The position numbers were made by a program, and so were the translations under genes. The notes beneath the pieces are model-generated. The model searched no databases, had not been told where the DNA came from, and worked only from the letters and a program-made list of their open reading frames with translations. From Paenibacillus tyrphae (lineage in GTDB: Bacteria > Bacillota > Bacilli > Paenibacillales > NBRC-103111), in the NCBI RefSeq assembly GCF_027925525.1, contig NZ_BSDJ01000002.1, positions 1-64,000 on the forward strand: a DNA stretch of 64,000 bases, written 5' to 3'. This document shows, piece after piece, positions 26,601 through 37,200 of the stretch. Positions within the stretch are counted from its first letter, which is position 1, and each line of letters begins with the position of its first letter.

Positions 26601-28286
26601 AAGCACTTTGGTGACGCCGGCAATGCCCGCAGCGCTTTCACAGTGGCCGATATTCGATTTGGCTGAGCCGATGGCGCAGAAGCCTGTATCCTGCGTGTAC
26701 GCTCTGAAAGCTTTGGTCAGGCCGGCAATTTCAATCGGGTCTCCCAGCGAAGTGCCGGTGCCGTGAGCCTCGATATAACTGATGCTGCGCGGATGAATGC
26801 CGGCCTCTTTGATCGCCCTGCTGATGACACTCGCTTGCCGGTTGGGGTTAGGGACGGTATATCCGTTCGTCTTGCCGCCGTGGTTGACGGCCGTCCCCTT
26901 AATTACGCCATAGATCCGGTCTCCATCGGCAATTGCCTTGGCGAGGGGTTTGAGCAGAATGACCCCCACTCCCTCTCCCGGCACATAACCGTCGCCGCCT
27001 TCTCCGAAGCTCTCGCACCTGCCTTTGCTCGACAAGAACCCGCCCTGCGTCAGCATCAAGTATTTATTCGGATGCACCGAGACGTTGACGCCTCCCGCGA
27101 CCGCGACCGCACATTCTCCTTTTTGCAAGCTTTGGCATGCCAGATGAATGGCGGTAAGGGATGAGGAGCACATCGTATCTACGACCATGCTTGGGCCGTG
27201 GAAATTGCAAAAATAGGAGACGCGATTGGCGATAGAAGCCGGATTGCCGTTCAACGCAAACGGTTCTTTGCCCGTCAGTTGAGCTTCGGCGCCATATAGC
27301 TGATATTCCTGATACATGACGCCGACAAACACCCCTGCGCTGCCCGCCGACTCCGTCCCCGGCGGTCCGGCCACCGTTTCCCGCGTATACCCTGCGTCTT
27401 CAAGCGTTTCATACACACATTCCAGGAAAAGGCGCTCCTGCGGATCAATCCGTTCTGCTTCCCTGGGAGAAATATGGAAAAAGAGCGGATCAAACCGATC
27501 GACGCCTTCCAGAAATCCGCCGCATATGCCGGAAGGCGCGCCTGCCCCGCCCTGCCGCTCACCGGCATGAATCCGATCATTCCAGCGGCTATGCGGAATT
27601 TTCGTAATGCAGTCTTTGCCGTTTTTCAAATTGTCCCAATACTCGTGAATATTGGCTGCCCCCGGGTAACGCCCGGACAGACCGATAATCGCAATTTCGG
27701 GCGGTTGCTGCGCGGCAGTCGAAGAAACCGTCGTAGAAGGTGCCGATTGCGTCAGGACTGTCTCTGCCAAGCGTGTGGCTTTGGCCGGTCGTCTGAAGCG
27801 CTCCTTCTTCCCGCTTTCGGAGTGCCGGGCTTGCGCGGCGCTCCTGTCTGCGGCCGGGAAGCCCGGCGCGCCAATGGGCGTGCCGAGCAGCTCCGTCAGC
27901 TTGCTGCGGTGGGAACGCAAAAAATATCCGGTCAAATCCTGCATATTGTGATATTCGAAAAACAACGTTTTTGGCAGCGGTCCGAAGACCGTCTCCAGTT
28001 GATCCGTCAGCTTCATGACCATAACGGAATCGATCCCGTATTGCTCCAGCGGGGCGTCCGCTTCAATTTGCCGCTCCGGCAGCATGATGACGGCCGCAAG
28101 CAGCTTTTTGAGATAGTCAGCCGCACGTTCCCGAAGAACTTCGTCTTCTCCCGGCTCCGGTTCAGCGGGGATGCTGCGTCTGCCATCGGCTGCGGACAGC
28201 AGGGATTGGAGCTGCTCCGCAGCGTTTTCATGACCGATTCGGCCTTGTTTAATCTGGTTGTATAGAAGTGACAGTTGTTCTTTCAT
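17616..28286 (-). CDS. Trans-AT PKS protein D: ACP, KS6-DH-KR-ACP(inactive)-ACP, KS7-KR-ACP, KS8
   Basis: A 3556-aa protein. I start it at ATG 28286 (MKEQLSLLYNQIKQGRIG) with GAGGTG upstream; a longer frame to 28448 would overlap protein C's gene. Domains: helical docking segment ~1-35; ACP ~50-125 (Ser87); KS6 ~200-630 (Cys373); DH ~830-1110 (His861, Asp1036); KR ~1130-1590; ACP ~1590-1665 reading GFDQ, with Gln1629 where the phosphopantetheine serine should be; ACP ~1695-1770 (GIDS, Ser1732); KS7 ~1830-2260 (Cys2004); KR ~2370-2890, lacking the Asp of B-type KRs (LVDGAN); ACP ~2965-3045 (GMDS, Ser3006); KS8 ~3085-3520 (Cys3257, ETHGTGT). It ends right after KS8, so module 8 continues in protein E. 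Module 6 should give an olefin and module 7 a hydroxyl. KS6 and KS7, with their preceding ACPs, are very alike. Confidence 0.94.
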   Translation of the reverse strand: MKEQLSLLYNQIKQGRIGHENAAEQLQSLLSAADGRRSIPAEPEPGEDEVLRERAADYLKKLLAAVIMLPERQIEADAPLEQYGIDSVMVMKLTDQLETVFGPLPKTLFFEYHNMQDLTGYFLRSHRSKLTELLGTPIGAPGFPAADRSAAQARHSESGKKERFRRPAKATRLAETVLTQSAPSTTVSSTAAQQPPEIAIIGLSGRYPGAANIHEYWDNLKNGKDCITKIPHSRWNDRIHAGERQGGAGAPSGICGGFLEGVDRFDPLFFHISPREAERIDPQERLFLECVYETLEDAGYTRETVAGPPGTESAGSAGVFVGVMYQEYQLYGAEAQLTGKEPFALNGNPASIANRVSYFCNFHGPSMVVDTMCSSSLTAIHLACQSLQKGECAVAVAGGVNVSVHPNKYLMLTQGGFLSSKGRCESFGEGGDGYVPGEGVGVILLKPLAKAIADGDRIYGVIKGTAVNHGGKTNGYTVPNPNRQASVISRAIKEAGIHPRSISYIEAHGTGTSLGDPIEIAGLTKAFRAYTQDTGFCAIGSAKSNIGHCESAAGIAGVTKVLLQMKYGQLVPSIHSQRTNANIDFDQTPFVVQQKLGDWERPAVEIDGVMIEAPRIAGISSFGAGGSNAHVVIEEYVPGEPAASSAPAQPARPAMIVLSARNEERLHALASRLLAALREQRYADRHLADMAYTLQTGREAMEARLGMLVESIADLMEKLEHFMEGRTSLEGIYSGQAKSGQEPLSLLSSDDDMQGTVAQWVRKGKYSKLLELWVNGLRLDWTILHQDGARKRIGLPTYPFARERCWVPEYEKKAALSLYSGAASAVGASYLHPLLHRNISDLMEQKYTSTFTGNEFFLADHVVKGKKVLPAAGYLEMARAAVENALGGLAPERSVVSLRQIAWTKPIGLEDEPIEVNIAIRPGEDDGEIRYEIFARDCSQQAEEPVLSSFGSAVIMEYADSLSVDLAEVRSRCSLNTVSKEACYQAYDELGLHYGHFHQALDTLYVGQDEALACLKLHSALEDDQARYVLHPATIDAALQASIGLWLGTGHEGLPIKQPAVPFALERLDVFRPCASSMWAYVRYSEGRRSPDTLQKLDIDICDDNGGICVRMQGVSSRILEGEHDAAMKLSDENTLLLVPEWKERDLQTDAPASAYDRHIVMLCEPYTDLKDQIAVEMNGGAACIALAPEDEMRQHPENNGIEQRFRAAALRALGEIRRMIGHNVDGADGKVLIQTVVANEGQLHLLSALSGLLRTAVLENPKLSAQLIEVDPGMNASQIAALLKENGTAAEMHIRYSAGKRYEKSWNELPSAGKRADMPWRDGGVYLITGGMGGLGLIFAREIAAKAHRPVLILTGRSELSGDTLQELNKLEQAGAQLVYRQSDVADRQAVSDLMKHIRQTYGKLHGIIHSAGIVRDNFILNKREAEAEEVLAPKVCGTVHLDEASREMQLDFFVLFSSLAGMFGNPGQADYAAANAFMDSYAQYRSELTASGRRHGKTLALNWPLWQEGGMRLEADAEQLLLHSVGMKAMTTEAGLGMFYRAFQLDDYQVTVVHGRTSRLKEELLARWYVYGTRHERAASGPAAGAAGDVTKQGLLHTLMHMAASILHVAPEKLDKDVELAEYGFDQTMLAELASMMNRQFRLELTSAFFIEYCTLHNIAKRLMNTHPGKFGQQVQVLGEGRPRRGAEMSERSLTEQTADYLKKALASVLKLPINQIEPDAPMENYGIDSIMVMQLTKQLESGFGTLSKTLLFEYQTIGALARYFVKSHRERLIELLSIPSGETHASTASNGNVITANIVKRTSRTKAGHRFASAAVGPSAKPSTDIAIIGLAGRYPRANNLEQFWSNLMNAEDCITEIPQDRWDYRLYANEAEGRSNKGGGRWGGFLDDVDCFDPLFFNISPKEAELMDPQERLFLQTVYEALEDAGYTKDTLGEQRNGEFGNRVGVYVGVMYEEYQLYGAQAQALGHKPVALSGNPASIANRVSYFCNFHGPSMAVDTMCSSSLTAIHLACQSLQNEECEVAVAGGVNVSVHPNKYIMLNQGGFLSSKGRCESFGSDGDGYVPGEGVGAVILKPLSKAVADGDHIYGVIKGSAINHGGKTNGYTVPNPSAQSGVIGRAIAKSGVDPRSISYMEAHGTGTSLGDPIEITGLSKAFAAYTADREFCAIGSVKSNIGHCESAAGIAGLTKVLLQMKHQLLVPSIHAHTLNPNIDFGATPFVVQRQLQEWKRPEIERNGNKEKAPRRAGISSFGAGGANAHLIIEEYRPGEIEEPTLSSAPREPAVIVLSAKTEERLQERAKQLLGALLNGSSDSACRLTDIAFTLQTGREAMEERLGCLVHSTAELQEKLQAFISGNMQGVEGIYRGQVKAHKETMTLLASDEAWNEVVRAWFDQRAYGKLLELWVKGLQVDWSPLHAESVPRRVSLPPYPFAKERCWAPQLGPSPGGSSEGDDRSQHAIHSPSVPARTMTFLHKRWQLSSAGKARDIEGTIAILTAKENKLLASELARDLAESVIWEEDELPSQLSEDRLSRLIGVIDLTGCAVEAGPGEYGEATVHHGWLTWLQRWIETNKRDDVTLLFVTRGLESFKNASIQLKGAGRAGLYRMLQSEYSRLRSRHMDVEPGTPAARLARQIADEFLSDSRDPEVCYRDGQRWSSYLSEADEIRSSSRIAGPFPRDQALWITGGTRGLGLLCARHFVQKHGITRLVLSGREPLPPREQWGQYAERAQLAEQRSDVAEKIKSVMELEGQGVQVQVLAVDLTCEKDVREAVDHIRRTLGPVGGLIHCAGLVDGANPAFIRKTAPSVQRVMDPKVRGLHVLYDALLQEPLRFFALFSSVSSVIPALAVGQSDYAMANAYMDYFAEARAGDCPIVSIQWPSWKETGFGEVVGAAYKQTGLLTLTDAEGLQLLDRIVAGGLGPVVLPAVLDREAAGPDIGLSRKSSYRAPSASRERPTAASVNLTWSHDRLHGHTLAWLHDLLAQELKIDASRIDADTPFQQYGMDSILLAQVIVSMDRHLAGVSVDPSIILEHPTLRQLANHFVRAYTAELTALFASSEHFVAAARSELSDRQPQHESVHPQSGKFAGWSPEEAANKVAVIGIGCHFPDAANPLQFWSNLKQGKDSLKEMPASRRRLTAGAGQANSAERMGAFLDDIEQFDPAYFGISESQAVQLDPLQRQLLEVSVEAAADAGYGKKELWNTQTGVFVGARTGNFSSKLDTYGKETVVGIGQNFIAAHLSHFYNLKGPNMVIDTACSSALTAIHLAVKSIQNGECALAFAGGVDILLDEAPFEVLGAAGVLSPDSRCKTFSADADGIGLGEGCGVVLLKPLTKAIADNDRIYGVIDGSAVNNDGHTMGITTPNPEAQKELLEQAIQDAGIHPETISYIETHGTGTLIGDPLELKALTGVFAKYTDVRQFCGVGSVKSNIGHLLSAAGIASFIKVLLSLVHRELPPTLHCDRPNPRFQFDDSPFYIVQTHQPWGDGNGVLRAGISAFGLGGNNAHLIVSNEGIPATHMVPHPLTCPEVQFNRMRHWPDPAEQAPAPAAGFFDYIKV

Positions 28287-28299
28287 CGGTGGCACCTCG

Positions 28300-31200
28300 C
28301 TATTGAATAAGTGTAGCCAACAGCTTCTCCAGCTCTTCGGGGTCGGTAAATTGTTCCAACGAGCATTCACCGCTTCTGACTTTTTCAACAAGCTCGCGCC
28401 AAATTGTCTCCCGGTCCGGCTGCGCGGATGTATCGGCATTCGCGGCATTCAAGTCGGCGCGTCCGGTCAGTCCCATGAAGCTTCTGATTTTGCCGACATC
28501 GCCGTGCATGACCGCAACTTGCGGCTCCCTCAGAGCAAGCGCCAGATCGAGCGCCTTCATGCCGGTTTCACGGTCCATGGGAGTCATACCGGATAGCTGC
28601 TTCATTTTGTTGCGCGCCCGCTCATCCATCTGCATGCCGCCATCTTCCCAAAGAGGCCAGTTGATGGACAACGTATGGCCGTGGCGCTCGCCAGCCGCCG
28701 CCAGTGCGTTCCTGTACTTCGCATATCGATCCATAAAAGCGTTGGCCGCAGCATAATCCGCCTGGCCCGTATTGCCGACGATTCCCGACAATGAAGAAAA
28801 CAGCACAAAAAAATCGAGTTCAAACTCCCGGCTCGCTTCGTCCAAATAAACGGTGCCCGCTACTTTCGGAGCCAGAACCTGATCGATGTCATGCAGCGGT
28901 TTATTGATCATGAAGCTGTCGCGAATTATGCCCGCGCTGTGGATAATTCCGTTCAGGCCCCCGAATTGCCGGCGAATATCGCGCATGAGTTCCTTTACGG
29001 CTTCCAGATCGGATACGTCGGATTGCCTGTAAACCACTTTGGCGCTCATGGACTCAAGCTGATGCAACTGCCGCTCGCGCGTTCGGTCCAATGGGGATCT
29101 GCCGGTAACGATTAAGGTCGGACGGTTCGCGCAGCGGGCGATGTGTTGAGCCGTCTCATAACCTAGTCCGCCCATGCCGCCGGTGATTAAGTAAATCCCC
29201 CCATCCTTCCAAACTGTTTCCGGGGACCCCGGTTCGTCCAGTTCATTCCACGTCTCCGTATATCGTTTGCCCCGATCATAGCGGATATAGGTGTCTCCGG
29301 CGCTTGATTTGTTTTGCGTCAGTTTTCGAATTAGCGGTGAAGCTTCTTCGCCCGGCTCCGATTCGATGATTTGCACAATCACTCGCGGATTTTCCAGTTC
29401 GGCGGTTTTCAGCAGCGCGGATAAAGCCGAATACAGCTCGCATTGCCCTTGACCGGCGGTGAGCAACTGAATCAATACAGGCCCTTCCGGCCTGGACTTC
29501 AGTACGCGCTGAATCTGCCCGAAAGCTTGAGACACGGCGAATGAAAAGCCGCGTTCTATGCTTTCGCCTCCCGGAACGCGCTGGCGGTTATCGGCATTCA
29601 GCCGGAGGCACAAGGCCGGGTCCATCTCCCTCGAAATGCGATCGTGTATGGCGCTGTCGCTCCAAGGCTCGCACAGCATGACGATATGGCTGCTGAACAA
29701 AAGCTGCGGAACGATTTCCTCCTCCTGCTCCTGCCATTCGGGAACCAGAAGGAGCGTATCATGGACAACGGCTTCCTGTTCCACAGAAAGGTCGTCCCTC
29801 CAGCTTTTGGCGGTAAACCCTTTAAGCCGTACGCATACGCGTCCTTCGTCATCGCACACATCAAGGTCAAGCTTCTGCACGCGGTCCTGCGGGCCGCAGT
29901 TCTCGCTGTAGCGGATATACGCCCACATCTGCGAAGCGCACGGGTGAAGCACATCCGCTTGCTCCAGCGCGTACGGCACCATCGGTTGAACCATGTGCAG
30001 CGAACGGGACTGGGCGCCGATCGCAAGGCCGATGGAAGACTGCAGCGCAGCGTCCAGCAAACTGGGATGCAGCACGTAAGAAGCCAACGAATCCGCCGCA
30101 TCGGAAGGCAGGGACAATCTGGCAAGCACCCGATCTTGACCTGTATATAAAACTTCGATGCCTTGCAGAGCTGCCCCGTATGCAAGTCCCATCTTGGCAA
30201 AAGCCGCGTAGCACTCTTCCGAATTCAGTTCGCGCGTACAAGACGCCTGGATGGCGGAGAGATCAAGCCGGAGCGGGCCGCAAGCTTCTTCCTGAAGAAC
30301 TGCTCTTCCTTGACCATGAATTACCTCTGTGTCCATGCCTCCGTCATGCGCGGCTTCCCCGGTATAGATTTCGTACCGGATTTCGTTCCTGTCATCCTCG
30401 TACAGTCTGATGTGAACGGTCGTTTCCCCGCTCGTCACACAGATAGGGCTTGCCCACACGATATTCCGAAGCGATAGGACGTTCTGTCCGCTAGGCTGCT
30501 TTGCCGCCGCCTGTTTTACGGCTGCGCGGGCCATCTCCAGGTAGGCAACCCCGGGCAGCACTTTGCGCCCTTTGACGATATGGTCCGCCAGAAAAAACTC
30601 CTGCCCCGTAAACGTCGAGGTGAATCGTTGTTCCGCCAAATTCGACGTATTCCGGTGCAGAAGCGGATGAAGTGGGCCGTATATATGCACCGCTTCCGTT
30701 GCCGGCATGGGCCGCTTCACGTCAGCCGGCGGCAGCCAATAGGCTTCGCCGGCGAAAGGGTAAGCAGGCAAATGGATTCTGCGAGGTTTGATGTCCCCAT
30801 ACATCTTGTCCCAGTCAACCGGCACGCCCTTTACCCACATCTGTAACAGATCGGCGTACATTTTGCGCTCAAGCGCGGTCAAGACCGTTTCGCGCATCTC
30901 TTCTTCGGAAACAAAGAGAGAGAGAGCGTCAGACAGACGCTTAACCTGTCCTGTGTAGATGTCGTCAGGAAAATTTTGCGCTCCATTCGCAACGATGGCT
31001 TCCAGCTTTCGGACCAGTTCCTCCACCGAGCTGGCGGTAAACGCCAGCCGGTCTTCCATAACTTCGCGGCCGACCTGCAAAGTGTAGGCCACATCGGCCA
31101 ACTGCGTATCCTCTATTTCCTGACGGCGGATGAACGCAAGGAGCTGCTTGGCCCGCGCCAGAAGCCTGTCTCCATTCCGCGCGGACAACACAATAACGGC

Positions 31201-34200
31201 AGGATGCTCGGGACCGATTGGCCGGGAATCGCTGCCTGCTTCATGCTGAACCGTGTACTCTTCGACAATGACGTGAGCGTTCGCACCGCCGGCGCCGAAT
31301 GAAGAGATGCCGGCGATTCTGGGAACCTCCTGCCTGGAGCCGCCGATTTCGATCACCGGTCTCTTCCATTCCGCGGCTTTCTGCTGGACAACAAACGGCG
31401 TTTGGCCAAAGCGGATTTCGCTATTCAGCTCCCGCGCGTGCAGGCTTGGTGCGATCGTTCCATGCTTCATTTGGAGAATGACTTTGGTCAGACCGGCGAT
31501 GCCTGCGGCCGACTCCAGATGACCGATATTGCTTTTTACCGAGCCGATTGCGCAATACCCGGTCTCGCTCGTCTCCTTGCGAAACGCCTGCGTCAGCCCG
31601 GCGATCTCGATCGGATCACCGAGACTCGTTCCCGTGCCATGAGCTTCAATATAGCTGACGGAACGGGCGTGAACCCCCGCCTTGTCCATCGTTTCGCGGA
31701 TGAGCTCTGCTTGCGCCGCCGGATTGGGCACTGTATATCCGTTCGTTTTGCCGCCGTGATTAATGCCTGTTCCGCGAATCACGGCATGGATCGGATCCCG
31801 ATCTTGAACCGCTTTCGACAAAGGCTTCAAAATAAAAACGCCGACGCCTTCCCCTGGCACAAACCCGTCCGCGTCTTGTGCGAAGCTTTTGCATTTACCG
31901 TTCGATGCCAGCATGCGCTTTGCGCATAAGCCAACATAATTGGAAGGATGCAGATACAGATTCACCCCGCCCACAATCGCAGCTTCGCATGCCCCGCTGC
32001 GCAAGCTTTCGCAAGCTTCATGGATGGCCGTCAGCGATGAAGAACACATCGTATCCACAGGCATGCTCGGGCCGTGAAGATTCAGCAAATAGGACACCCG
32101 GTTCGCCACGGAGCCGAAAGATGTCGTCGGAAACAGCTCGCTCCCTTGCTGCCATAATCCCGGGCCGTACAGGCTGAAGCCTGTTTTTGTAATGCCGGCG
32201 AACACCCCTACTTTGCCTTTGTGCTGCCCGGCGAACAGTTCGGTGGAATAGCCGGCATCTTCGAGGGCTTCCCATACGGACTGAAGGAATAGCCGCTCTT
32301 GCGGATCTGTATCCATGGCTTCCCTCGGTGACATATGGAAGAACAGCGGGTCAAAGCTGGCGAAACCGTCCACGAATCCGCCCCATTTGCTGTAGCTCTT
32401 CCCTTGAGAAACCGCTGTTTTTCGATCCGGCACATAGAAGTCTGCCAATGGCCACCGCTCTTCCGGAATTTCGGTGATGCAGTCTTTGCCTTGCACTAAA
32501 TTGTCCCAAAATTGCTCCAGATTGCTCGCTTGCGGATAACGTCCGCTCATCCCGATGACCGCGATCGGTTGCGGCGCACAAGCCGGGCCGGCATCTGGCA
32601 AGGGCTGCGGAGCTGTTCGCAGAAGCGGCTGCCGCCATGTCCGCTGCGCCGGATCGTTTCGCTGCCGGCTCGAAGCGGGCTGCTTCCGCTCCGCTTGCTC
32701 TGCGGCCGCCGGTTCCGTTTCGCCATGTCCCAGGAGCGCAATAAGCTCCTCTTTGTGCCGGTCCAAGAAATAACCGATCAATGCCGCGAGAGTCCGATAT
32801 TCGAAAAACAAAGTGCTGCTGACATCGCTGAAATGCTTGCGCAGCCTGTTCGTCAGTTGAACGATCAGAATAGAGTCGATTCCGTATGCTTCCAGCGGCT
32901 CGTTCTCGTCAATTTGCTCATACGGGATTTTGACAACTTCTCCGACCAATCGTCGGAAATAAAGGGTGCTTCTCTTGCGAAGGCTTTGCTTCTCCGCTTC
33001 CGGACCATTCTGGCCGGAAAACCCGCGATGATTCCCGGTGGCCGGGGCGTCTTCGCTCTCGGCCGCGTCCGGCATACCGGGCACAGCCGCTGCAACGGGC
33101 AGGCGGACCATCCCGTCGCTCTTCGCGGCAATGATCTGTTGACCCAGGCTTGCGGCCGATGCGGCCGGGTACAGCACGGACCCGAATCCGGCATGCTCCA
33201 GCACGGTCCGCCAGTGCTCCGCATCAAGCACCGGGGAGCCCGGAATGCGCACCTGCTCATCTTCGTAGCGCCACCAGCCTTCCAGCAGGCCGAAAGTAAG
33301 ATGGCTAAACAGAGAGCTGTGCGTCAGTTCATTTAATAGCAGCAGCCCGTTCCCCTTCAGCAGCGCTTTGACATGGCGCAAAGTCCGGCGGATGCTGCGG
33401 GTCGCATGCAGCACATTCGCAGCGATCACCAGATCGTAGCCGCCGATGTCCAGTGACTGCTCGGCCGGCGATTTCTCCACGTCGAAAATCCGGCATTTCA
33501 TGTAATGATTTTCTGCACCGTAATTTTGTTCGCCGTGCAGCAAAAAACTTCTCGACAGATCGGTATAGGCATATTCCGCAATATGCCCGGCATAAGGCTT
33601 CAGCTTGTCCAGAACCATGGCGCTGGTTCCCCCCGTTCCGGCACCTGCCTCAAGAATGCGAATTTGGGCGTGCGGATTCCGCTGGAGCCGTTCTTCCACA
33701 TAAGCGGCAGCGGTGTCGGCGAGTATGCCGTTGAAATAATCTGCCACGGCGTTATGCTTGTACACGTCCTCTACGAGCTGCATGGAGGAGTCGGGGAACA
33801 TGATGTCCGTCGCCGGAATTTTCCCTGTCAAGATGTCGGGCAAGTGACGCAGCATCGCGTCCGCCAATTGCACTTGCGCTTTCAGATTACGCTCCTGCAT
33901 CCATGCCTGTTTCCGCTCCTCCCACTCGCTCCAGACGGCGTCCAGCGATGGAGAAGGGCGATCGGTCCAACGATGCCGCGCCAGTACGGATTTGCTTTCG
34001 TCCAGCCAGCAACCGTAATTCCCCAGCAGCTGTGCGCTGTCTGTCAAAAGTCCGCTGGCTTGAAGCTGTCCGCCCATGATGGCAAGAAGCATGCTGTCGA
34101 GCTCTTGGGAAAAGCGGCTTTCTTCCAGCTTCAACTGCTGTACGAAGGAAGCTGGAGCAGGCATCCGCTGCCACAAATTCTCCGCAGGCACTTCCTGAAC

Positions 34201-37200
34201 GCAGGGAACCGCGAGCAGCACGTCGTCCCGGCAAACTCCCGCCATTGCATTCGGCATCGTTGTGCGGATGAAGGCCATCCGGTTTACGGAGCTGCCAAGC
34301 AAAATCTCCAGAGCCTGCATCGCTTCATCCGGCTCAATGAACCCGATTCCTGACCGGATGAGCCGCTGTTTGAATGCGGCAGGTACCATTCCGGCAATTC
34401 CGATATCGCCCCAATATCCCCAATTTATAACCTTGACGGGAAACGGTAGTACCCGGCCAGTTTCGTGGGCGAAAGCGTCCGCAAACGTACAACCTGCCGC
34501 ATAACCACTTTGTCCAAGCGGCTTGCTGAACGAACTCATCGATGAGAAGTACATCATAAAATCGAGCGGTTCGTTGGCGAAAACTTGCGCGATGCGGATA
34601 CTGACGTCGATTTTGGCGGATAATCCGGCCCTAAAGCGTTCTTCCGTCATATGGGTCAGGCTCTCGTCCATCACCCCGACCGCCGAGTGGATCACGCCGT
34701 TGATCGCCGGATAAGTCCGTTTGATCACGTCATACGCTTGCTTCAAACTTTTGTAGTCGGAAGCATCGGCCGACAAGTACAGCGGCGGGAGGCCGATCGT
34801 CGCCATTCTATCCAGCTTCGTCTGGATGCGCTCATCCAAAGCTCGTCTGCCGATCCATATGAGCCTGGCGTTATAGGTGCGGAGCATGTATTCGCTCCAT
34901 ACTTCGCCGATGCCCCCGGCGCCGCCGACGACAACGTATACACCCCCATCTTTGCAGCATTTCGCCGGCAGACCGGGTTGCTGAACGGTAATCAGTTTTT
35001 GCCGGTACCATTCCCGTCCCCGATAGGCCCATGTGTTTCCTTCAGGATCGGCAGGCAGCGCAAACAGTTCATGAACGGGCAAATCCGCTTCTCCCTCCAC
35101 ATCCGCATGACGGATGCTCCAGTGCGGCATTTCTTTGGCCAGCGCGCCGGCCAGCCCTTGAATTCCTGCATGTACCGGGTGAATCGGATCGGAACGATGT
35201 ATTGGCTGCGTCCGGTTCGTGATGACGGTCATCCCCAGTTCCCTTGTGTCATAGCCAAGACGGGTCAAAGATTTTATTACCCTGAACAGTTGGTTGAGCC
35301 CATGCTGCTGCTGCTCCAGCGTTTGTTCGCCAATAAGAGCGCAATCCCATGCCGAAGGTGCCGCCCAAATCAGATGATCGATCGGGCCGTACCGATCCAG
35401 CAAAGTTGTAAGCTCCTCCGTATCGATCACACCGTCGGTCCGAATCGATTGTACGTCCGGGTAGAGCTGCCGGATGGCGAGCAGTTGCTCCTCCGTACCC
35501 CCGACGAAAACCGTCTTGTCGTGCGGGGCCGGAGCCAAGGCGCTTCGCTCGAAAGGGACCGCATCCCACACCGGGTATTGCAGCAATGCCCCGGTTTCCT
35601 GCGGAGAAAAAAGCCCGGTATCCGCTTTGGTCTGCGAATCCTTCCCCCTTGTCTGCCCGTGTACGGTACGGACGCTTCTCCCGTCGTCATGGCTTCCCTC
35701 GTCTGTCCGCAGGACGGCTAGTCCTTTCATTTGCAAGCAAAGTCGGCCTTGCTCGTCGCATAGATCGATGTCCAGCTTTTCCACAGAACTTCCGGGCATC
35801 GTCGCATTTGACCGCCGCACCCATGCCCACATTCGCGGCATACATGAACCGTAGATTTCCATCTCGTCAAGCGCAAACGGAGCGACCGCTTCGCCCCCGA
35901 ATGCCTGCAGTCCGATGCAGGCCTGCACGGCGGAGTCCAATAAACTCGGATGAAGCACATACTCATTCGCAGTCGAAGATACGGCTATCGGCAGAGCGAT
36001 CTGCGCGAGAGCCTGATTATTTCCGACATGAACATTTTCAATTCCCCGATAGCCTTGCCCGTAATTCAACTCTGCCTCTGCCAATATCCGATAGCACTGT
36101 TCCGCTCCCAACGTGTTGAGATTGCACGCCGCCAGTAAGGCCGTAATATCGATAGCGCCTCCTCCGCGCCGCTCTTGCAGAACAGCGGTCCCCTGGTTAT
36201 ATAGAACTGCGTGATCACCCTCTAGGCCTTCCGAGCCGTAGATTTCATAACGCAGCTCTCCGCTCTCTTCCGGATACAGTCCGAGATGAACCTGCACGTT
36301 CCCCTGCTCCCGTTCCTCATGAACGGTAACCGGGCTGGCCCAAACGACGTCTCGCAGCCTCACAGTTACGTGCTCTCGCATTCCCGATTCAGCTGCCTGC
36401 TCCACGGCGGCTCGCGCCATTTCAAGATAGGCGACCCCGGGCAGCATTTTGCGGCCCCGAACCACATGATCAACCAGAAAAAATTCGCTGCCGCCAAATG
36501 TGGACGTAAACCGCTGTCCGGACAGTGTGGACGTATTGCGATGCAGCAGCGGATGCAGAAAAGCGGTCTGCGGCGGCAGCGGCCCGGCAGCGGCCGACCA
36601 CCTTGCTTGCGGCGCCCAGTAGCGCTCCTTGGCAAACGGATACGTCGGCAGACTCATCCGCTGCGGTTTGCGGCCTTCGTACAATCCGGACCAGTCGACA
36701 TGAAGGCCCTTGACCCAAAGCTCGAGCAGTTTGGCGAACTTTTTCTTCCGTATCCACCGCTGCACCGCTTCCTGCACGTCCTCATCTTGCGCGAGAGCGG
36801 ACAGCGCTTCCTTATTGCGTTTCACTTGACCTCTGTAAATACCTCCCATGTCCAGCTTCTGTTCGATATATCCCCTAAGCTTCTCTTTAAGTTCGTGAAT
36901 CGAAGCGGCAATCAGACCGAGTCGTTCTTCCATCTCCAGTCTGCCCACTTGAAGCGTATAGGCGATGCTCCCCAATCGATCATCCGGATACTTCCGTTTT
37001 TGCAGATCGTCCAAAAGCTGTCTTGCCTGCTCCAGCAGCCGCTGCTCGGTTTTTGCCGACAGCACGATGAGAGCGGGGCCGTCCGGGGATGCGCTCCATT
37101 CGGTCTCCGAGGCAGAGCTGGGGATATATTCCTCTATCAGCACGTGAGCGTTCACGCCGCCGAATCCGAAGGAGCTTATCCCGGCCCGCCTCGGCAGCTC

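Noticed and set aside
28287-28448. Longer N terminus for protein D starting at 28448
   Set aside because: It would overlap the end of protein C's gene by 149 bases and add an Arg/Trp-rich stretch unlike a docking domain; the ATG at 28286 has a good ribosome binding site and a typical docking helix.
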